From Candidatus Geothermarchaeota archaeon (lineage in GTDB: Archaea; Thermoproteota; Nitrososphaeria; Geothermarchaeales; JDFR-13), in contig WAMZ01000045.1 of the NCBI GenBank assembly GCA_015522055.1, positions 1-10,313 of the forward strand: 10,313 bases of DNA, read 5' to 3'. Below are positions 6,069-10,313 of the stretch, piece by piece (within the stretch, counting starts at the first letter, position 1; every line of letters starts with the position of its first letter). The notes beneath the pieces were generated by a model. That model saw nothing but the letters and a program-made list of their open reading frames with translations. It was not told the DNA's origin and made no database searches. The translations under genes were made by a program, and so were the position numbers.

Positions 6069-7364
6069 ATGCCAGACCCGATCCAAGTATTGTTAGACCA
6101 GAGAAATCTAGCGATAATCATATTCATAACAACCTATGCATATATAGCCCTGGGTAAGAAGGAGAAGCAGATAGCTGCATTGGTCGGAGCCACATTCGTC
6201 TGGATACTCGGTATAGTATCTACATTAGATATGATAAATTATATTGATTTCGAGACACTCGGCCTCCTCTTCGGAATGATGGTTATAGTTGGTGCACTCA
6301 GAGAATCCGGATTTTTTAGATATATAGGGTTGGAGGCAGCTAGATTAAGTGGATACATACCACGGAGAATGTTTATCGTTACAACATTGACGACAGCCCT
6401 TCTATCCGCACTCCTAGCAAACGTAACTGTCGTCATGTTTATGACGGTAATGATAATTGAGATAGCTGAGATGCTTAACCTGGATCCAAAGCCATTCATA
6501 ATCGGTGAGATAATGGCCTCAAACATAGGGGGCGCCGCCACCATAATAGGCGACCCCCCAAACATTATGGTAGCAACACGTATAAACATGACATTCCTAG
6601 ACTTCATTATTTACATAGCACCTATATCTATAGTGGCACTCCTAGCCTCGACACTATTGATATACTACTATTATAGGGACATACTCGATAAGGAGATAAT
6701 TACAGTCGATCTACCAGTATCTCCCTCTGAAGTCATAACAGACCTCAAACTACTCTATATAGGTTATGCGATATTCGTATTCACCATAATTATGTTTCTA
6801 GTCAAGCCATATGTAGGGCTAAGCTATTCAGCAATAGCCATACTAGGCTCATCCATCCTACTATTCCTGGGGGGAGAGAAGATGCCGCAGGTACTTGACG
6901 ACGTAGAGTGGGGGACACTACTCTTCCTAGCAGGCCTATTCATAATAATTGGAGGGCTCGACAAAACGGGAGTTATAGGTAATATATCGCAAGTCCTCAA
7001 GCCATACCTAACAAGTAATCTATATATATCCACCACTATCGTTCTTTGGATATCGGCTCTAGCCTCGGCACTAATCGCGAATATACCATTTACAGCAGCA
7101 TTTATACCTATTCTACGCAGTATTACCACACCCTCCCCCGACAATCCACTATGGTGGGCCCTAATTCTAGGCGCCGACTTCGGGGGCAATACCACCTCAA
7201 TAGGCTCATCATCAAATGTAGTGGCCTTGGATATCATGAAGGAGAGGGGGCTAGAAATATCATTTATAGAGTATCTAAAAATAGGGATATTGATTCTAAT
7301 AGTTTCAGTAGGCGTCTCTAATATACTACTTATGGCTGAATTCTATCTGTTTGGACAAATGTAA
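6069..7364 (+). CDS. ArsB/NhaD-type (IT superfamily) ion permease
   Basis: An integral membrane transporter of 431 residues with about ten or more hydrophobic segments and the internal twofold repeat of the ion transporter superfamily. The first half carries LLANVTVVM (115-123) then SNIGGAATIIGDPPN (151-165). The second half carries the matching ALIANIPFT (334-342) then ADFGGNTTSIGSSSN (369-383). The GDPPN loop is typical of the ArsB/NhaD/P-protein group, whose members exchange Na+ for H+, extrude arsenite, or move carboxylates. The sequence alone does not say which ion is moved here. No arsR- or arsenate-reductase-like gene accompanies it, which weakens an arsenite role. It follows the deiminase-superfamily gene after 85 bases on the same strand, so a link to that enzyme's substrate or product is possible but unproven. 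It converges on the PPDK gene. Confidence 0.85.
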   Translation: MPDPIQVLLDQRNLAIIIFITTYAYIALGKKEKQIAALVGATFVWILGIVSTLDMINYIDFETLGLLFGMMVIVGALRESGFFRYIGLEAARLSGYIPRRMFIVTTLTTALLSALLANVTVVMFMTVMIIEIAEMLNLDPKPFIIGEIMASNIGGAATIIGDPPNIMVATRINMTFLDFIIYIAPISIVALLASTLLIYYYYRDILDKEIITVDLPVSPSEVITDLKLLYIGYAIFVFTIIMFLVKPYVGLSYSAIAILGSSILLFLGGEKMPQVLDDVEWGTLLFLAGLFIIIGGLDKTGVIGNISQVLKPYLTSNLYISTTIVLWISALASALIANIPFTAAFIPILRSITTPSPDNPLWWALILGADFGGNTTSIGSSSNVVALDIMKERGLEISFIEYLKIGILILIVSVGVSNILLMAEFYLFGQM

Positions 7365-7379
7365 TTAATTATAAATAGA

Positions 7380-7384
7380 TTTTT
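7380..7384 (+). terminator. Possible T-run terminator after the permease gene
   Basis: Five T on the plus strand, 16 bases after the permease stop codon, in the 31-base gap between the convergent permease and PPDK genes. There is no clear hairpin. Single T-runs are often enough in archaea. Confidence 0.35.
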
Positions 7385-7395
7385 GGAGAAGATAA

Positions 7396-10158
7396 TCAGC
7401 TAGCTGGAATCCTCTCTTTGAGAGCTGCATGAGCTGCTGCCAACCTCGCGATCAGTATCCTGAAGGGAGAAGCACTCACATAGTCCAGGCCCACCTTGTG
7501 GAAAAATTCTATAGACTTAGGGTCACCGCCATGCTCACCACATATCCCTATCTCAAGCTGGGGATTCTTCCTCTTACCCCTCTCAACAGCAATCCTAACG
7601 AGCTCACCCACACCCTTTACATCTAAAGACTCAAATGGATTAGCTTTCAATAATCCAAGCTCTAGATACTGTGGCAGGAATTTATTTTCCGCATCATCCC
7701 TGCTGAAACTGAATGTGGCTTGGGTCAAGTCATTGGTCCCGAAGCTGAAGAAATCGGCCTCCTCCGCAATCTCATCAGCGGTTAAGGCGCCTCTAACCGT
7801 CTCAATCATGGTACCAACCATGAAGGGGATCTTAATCCCATACTTCTCCTCCACCTCCCTCTTGACAGGCTCTATCGCCTCTCTCTTAACAAACCTTAGC
7901 TCCTCAACCATAGCTACTTGTGGTACCATAATTTGTAATACAGGATTCTTACCCTCGAGAATCAACTCAGCCGTCGCTTCCAACATCGCCTTAACAAGTC
8001 CCTTATAAATCTCTGGGAATGTCACCCCAACTCTGACTCCCCTATGGCCCATCATCGGGTTGGCCTCCGTCAAGGCGACGACCCTCTTATATAGACGTCT
8101 AAGCTCATCCGCCCTTTCATCATCTCCATTCTTCTCAGCGTCATAGATCTCCTTAAGGACCTCCTCCGGCTTCGGGAGAAATTCATGGAGCGGTGGGTCT
8201 ATGAGCCTTATGGTGACTGGTAGCCCATCCATTATCTCAAGCATCTCCTTAAAATCACTTTTTATCATCTCAGATAGCTTGTACATGGCCTCCAGCCTCT
8301 CCTCACTACTCTCCGATAAAATTACACGCCTCAGCACCTCAAGCCTCTCCGGTCGTCTAAACATCCTCTCAATCCTTAGTAGGCCTATACCCTCGGCCCC
8401 ATACTCCCTAGCTATCCTAGCATCTTCAGGTACATCGGCATTGGCCTTGACACCCAGCCTCCTGAATTCATCCGCCCAGCTGAGGAGCTCCCTAAGCTCT
8501 GGGATTATCTCAGGCTGAATAGTAGGCACCTTACCAACATAGACATTACCAGTATTCCCATCAATAGTTATCCAGTCACCCTCCTTAACCACAACCTCAC
8601 CAACCGTAAAGCATCTAGACTCATAATCAATCCTGATCATCTCTGCACCAACCACCGCAGGCTTACCAATCCCCCTAGCGACTACCGCCGCATGGCTCGT
8701 CATACCACCCCTACTCGTCAATATACCCTTCGCAGCATAGAATCCATGGACATCATCGGGCTTCGTCTCAACCCTAACCAAGATTACTTCACGACCATCC
8801 CTCGCCCACTCGACAGCAGTGTCTGGGTCGAAGACAGCCTGTCCACTCACCGCACCAGGTGATGCGTTCAACCCCTTTGCAATAGGCTTAGCCCCAGATG
8901 AATCATCTATCCTTGGATAGAGCAGCTGAAGAACATGCTCCGGCTTAACCTTCAATACAGCCTCCTCCCTACTTATGATACCCTCTTTAGCCAAATCAAC
9001 AGCCGTCTTTACCCTAGCAAGGGGAGTCATCTTGGCATTCCTTGTCTGCAGGAAGAATAGCTTACCCCTCTCCACAGTGAACTCCACATCCTGCACCTCT
9101 TTATAATGCCTCTCCAAAAGCTTCACCTTCTCATACAACTCACTATATAAATTAGGATGCCTCCTCCTCAATTCATCAATACTAAGTGGCGTCCTAATAC
9201 CTGCAACTACATCCTCCCCCTGCGCATTTGGTAGAAACTCACCATATAAGGTATTTTCACCATTGGCAACGTTCCTACTAAAAACTACGCCAGTGCCAGA
9301 GTCCTGACCCATATTCCCAAATACCATGCTCTGGACATTCACAGCCGTGCAGTCGGCTATATCCGGGGTTATCTTATTCGCGATCCTATAGTATATCGCC
9401 CTTGGATTCATCCAAGACCTGAATACAGCCTTTATAGCCATCTCCAACTGTTTCCACGGATCGGATGGGAAGAAACCTATCTTATCAATGATTATCTTCT
9501 TATATATATCCACGAGTTTCTTAAGCCCTTCATAGGGGACCTCCACATCACTCTTTGCCCCATACTCCTCCTTAATCTTATCAAACTCCTCATCAAATAC
9601 TTTATCGTCTATACCTAGGACTATCTTGCCAAATAGCTGTAAGAAACGTCTATATGCATCATATGCAAATCTATAGTCACCAGTCTGTCTAGCAAGACCC
9701 TCAACCGTCTCATCATTCAACCCCAAGTTTAACACGGTATCCATCATCCCAGGCATCGAGACAGCGGCTCCGCTCCTCACCGAGACCAATAGAGGTTTAT
9801 CGGGGTCCCCGAATCCTAGACCACGTTTCTCCTCAAGTCTATGTATATGCTCCCTAACCTCATCCATCAATCCATCGGGAAGCTCCAACTGATCCAATAT
9901 AGACCAGAGCTCAGCTATCAACCTATCCCTAACATCAGGTGGCGGAAGCTTCTCCAACTTAGCAAGTATAGCCTGGATATCAGCCTCCCTACACCTCAAG
10001 AAATCCCGACACGCCTCTGTAGTTATGGTGAAGCCAGGCGGGACTGGTAGACCAATCTGAGTCATTAGAGCCAGGCTAGAGCCCTTCCCCCCAAGAAGCT
10101 TCTTATTCCTCCAGTCGCCCTCCTCAAAATCATATACATACCTCTTATTGGCAGGCAT
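7396..10158 (-). CDS. ppdK: Pyruvate, phosphate dikinase
   Basis: Cytosolic PPDK, 920 residues, full length for the family, interconverting pyruvate + ATP + phosphate and PEP + AMP + diphosphate. Domains run in order. First comes an ATP-grasp nucleotide-binding region (KLLGGKGSSLALM near 20-32; SVRSGAAVSMPGMMDTV near 126-141). The phosphohistidine swivelling domain follows, with H489 in GGMTSHAAVVARG. Last is the PEP/pyruvate TIM barrel, with DPPLHEFLP, GHRGVRVGVTFPEI, SFGTNDLTQ and the catalytic Cys C873 in GICGEHGG. The loop that reads RTEHMFF in the bacterial and plant enzymes I recall is RIERMFR here, keeping Arg and Glu but not Thr and His. The ATG at 10158 is preferred over the GTG at 10167, because the GTG lies within GGAGTGAT, which then acts as its ribosome binding site. 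In crenarchaea such as Thermoproteus tenax, PPDK functions in the glycolytic/gluconeogenic PEP-pyruvate node. Confidence 0.97.
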   Translation of the reverse strand: MPANKRYVYDFEEGDWRNKKLLGGKGSSLALMTQIGLPVPPGFTITTEACRDFLRCREADIQAILAKLEKLPPPDVRDRLIAELWSILDQLELPDGLMDEVREHIHRLEEKRGLGFGDPDKPLLVSVRSGAAVSMPGMMDTVLNLGLNDETVEGLARQTGDYRFAYDAYRRFLQLFGKIVLGIDDKVFDEEFDKIKEEYGAKSDVEVPYEGLKKLVDIYKKIIIDKIGFFPSDPWKQLEMAIKAVFRSWMNPRAIYYRIANKITPDIADCTAVNVQSMVFGNMGQDSGTGVVFSRNVANGENTLYGEFLPNAQGEDVVAGIRTPLSIDELRRRHPNLYSELYEKVKLLERHYKEVQDVEFTVERGKLFFLQTRNAKMTPLARVKTAVDLAKEGIISREEAVLKVKPEHVLQLLYPRIDDSSGAKPIAKGLNASPGAVSGQAVFDPDTAVEWARDGREVILVRVETKPDDVHGFYAAKGILTSRGGMTSHAAVVARGIGKPAVVGAEMIRIDYESRCFTVGEVVVKEGDWITIDGNTGNVYVGKVPTIQPEIIPELRELLSWADEFRRLGVKANADVPEDARIAREYGAEGIGLLRIERMFRRPERLEVLRRVILSESSEERLEAMYKLSEMIKSDFKEMLEIMDGLPVTIRLIDPPLHEFLPKPEEVLKEIYDAEKNGDDERADELRRLYKRVVALTEANPMMGHRGVRVGVTFPEIYKGLVKAMLEATAELILEGKNPVLQIMVPQVAMVEELRFVKREAIEPVKREVEEKYGIKIPFMVGTMIETVRGALTADEIAEEADFFSFGTNDLTQATFSFSRDDAENKFLPQYLELGLLKANPFESLDVKGVGELVRIAVERGKRKNPQLEIGICGEHGGDPKSIEFFHKVGLDYVSASPFRILIARLAAAHAALKERIPAS

Positions 10159-10162
10159 GATA

Positions 10163-10170
10163 ATCACTCC
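10163..10170 (-). promoter_or_regulatory. Ribosome binding site of PPDK
   Basis: GGAGTGAT on the minus strand, four bases before the ATG at 10156-10158. It matches the archaeal GGAGGTGAT with one G missing. It contains the in-frame GTG at 10165-10167 and so favours the ATG as the true start. Confidence 0.55.
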
Positions 10171-10190
10171 ATTGGTGGTAGAAGGTTCAT

Positions 10191-10214
10191 TAATTATTAT
10201 ATGAGTATATAATA
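10191..10214 (-). promoter_or_regulatory. AT-rich promoter region of PPDK
   Basis: The minus strand reads TATTATATA (10206-10214) followed by CATATAATAATTA. TATTATATA predicts initiation near 10184 and a leader of about 26 bases. It lies in the 68-base gap after the partial upstream gene, so PPDK is probably transcribed on its own. Confidence 0.4.
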
Positions 10215-10226
10215 ATTCTTATATGT

Positions 10227-10313
10227 TTACCTCGAGATGCTTAATACTTTTAAATAATCCTTAACAGCCCTCCTTATAGCCTGGCTCGATGTAGGATACT
10301 TAAACTTAAACCC
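10227..10313 (-). CDS. 3' end of an unidentified gene (partial)
   Basis: On the minus strand a frame is open from the right edge for 28 codons to a TAA at 10227-10229. It ends KYPTSSQAIRRAVKDYLKV followed by LSISR. The composition (basic, helix-forming, few rare residues) looks like a real C-terminal helix, not chance, but a 28-codon open stretch alone is weak proof. The family is not recognised. It lies 68 bases upstream of PPDK on the same strand, and the gap contains a TATA candidate for PPDK. Confidence 0.5.
   Translation of the reverse strand, partial: GFKFKYPTSSQAIRRAVKDYLKVLSISR

Noticed and set aside
6824..7237. 137-codon open frame on the minus strand, antisense to the permease
   Set aside because: It overlaps the second repeat of the permease, whose membrane segments and GG-N motifs are clearly the coding sense.
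6001..7364. Arsenite resistance operon
   Set aside because: Only the permease resembles ArsB; no arsR-like regulator, arsenate reductase or ArsA-like ATPase is present, so the ArsB/NhaD family label is kept without an arsenite claim.
7496..8008. 170-codon open frame on the plus strand, antisense to PPDK
   Set aside because: It lies opposite the conserved PEP-binding domain of PPDK, and its Ser/Leu/Thr-rich composition is what the complement of PPDK codons gives; it has no leader signals.
1..10313. CRISPR array, transposon ends, tRNA or defence system
   Set aside because: No regularly spaced repeats, transposase-like protein, cloverleaf or recognisable defence domain was seen on either strand; the window reads as metabolic and membrane genes.

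Overview
The window looks like ordinary chromosomal DNA from a hyperthermophilic crenarchaeon (Thermoproteota, perhaps Thermoproteales; genus not determined). The reasons are: AT-rich intergenic gaps with archaeal TATA boxes about 20-45 bases upstream of starts; leaderless or very short leaders next to GGTG-type Shine-Dalgarno sites; heavy use of ATA for Ile and AGG/AGA for Arg; and the gene content, which includes an archaeal PPDK, a membrane-anchored Lon-type protease without an ATPase, and a zinc MDR protein resembling Sulfolobales acryloyl-CoA reductase. I see no insertion sequence, phage gene, CRISPR array, tRNA or rRNA.

Layout, left to right. At the left edge there may be the first ten codons of a minus-strand gene running out of the window, followed by an AT-rich gap. 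A minus-strand saccharopine-dehydrogenase-like oxidoreductase follows (224-1372). Divergent from it is a small orphan protein (1554-1862, +), which converges with six bases to spare on a zinc-dependent MDR dehydrogenase (1869-2876, -). A 198-base divergent promoter region then leads into a run of four plus-strand genes: an unrecognised protein weakly like the ATC-hydrolase family (3075-3584), a single-pass membrane Lon-like S16 protease (3641-4543), an arginine/agmatine-deiminase-superfamily enzyme with a long N-terminal extension (4553-5983), and an ArsB/NhaD-type permease (6069-7364). Convergent with this run is a full-length pyruvate phosphate dikinase (7396-10158, -). The right edge holds the last 28 codons of another minus-strand gene.

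How the genes may work together. PPDK interconverts pyruvate and PEP in central carbon metabolism and appears to have its own promoter. The MDR protein may reduce an enoyl-CoA or oxidise an alcohol. The protease and the deiminase-like gene are only nine bases apart and are probably co-transcribed. The permease follows after 85 bases with its own TATA and Shine-Dalgarno signals. No complete pathway can be read from the window. The most unusual items are the deiminase-superfamily protein, with its intact catalytic residues and large unassigned N-terminal region, and the putatively glycosylated outward-facing Lon-type protease beside it.
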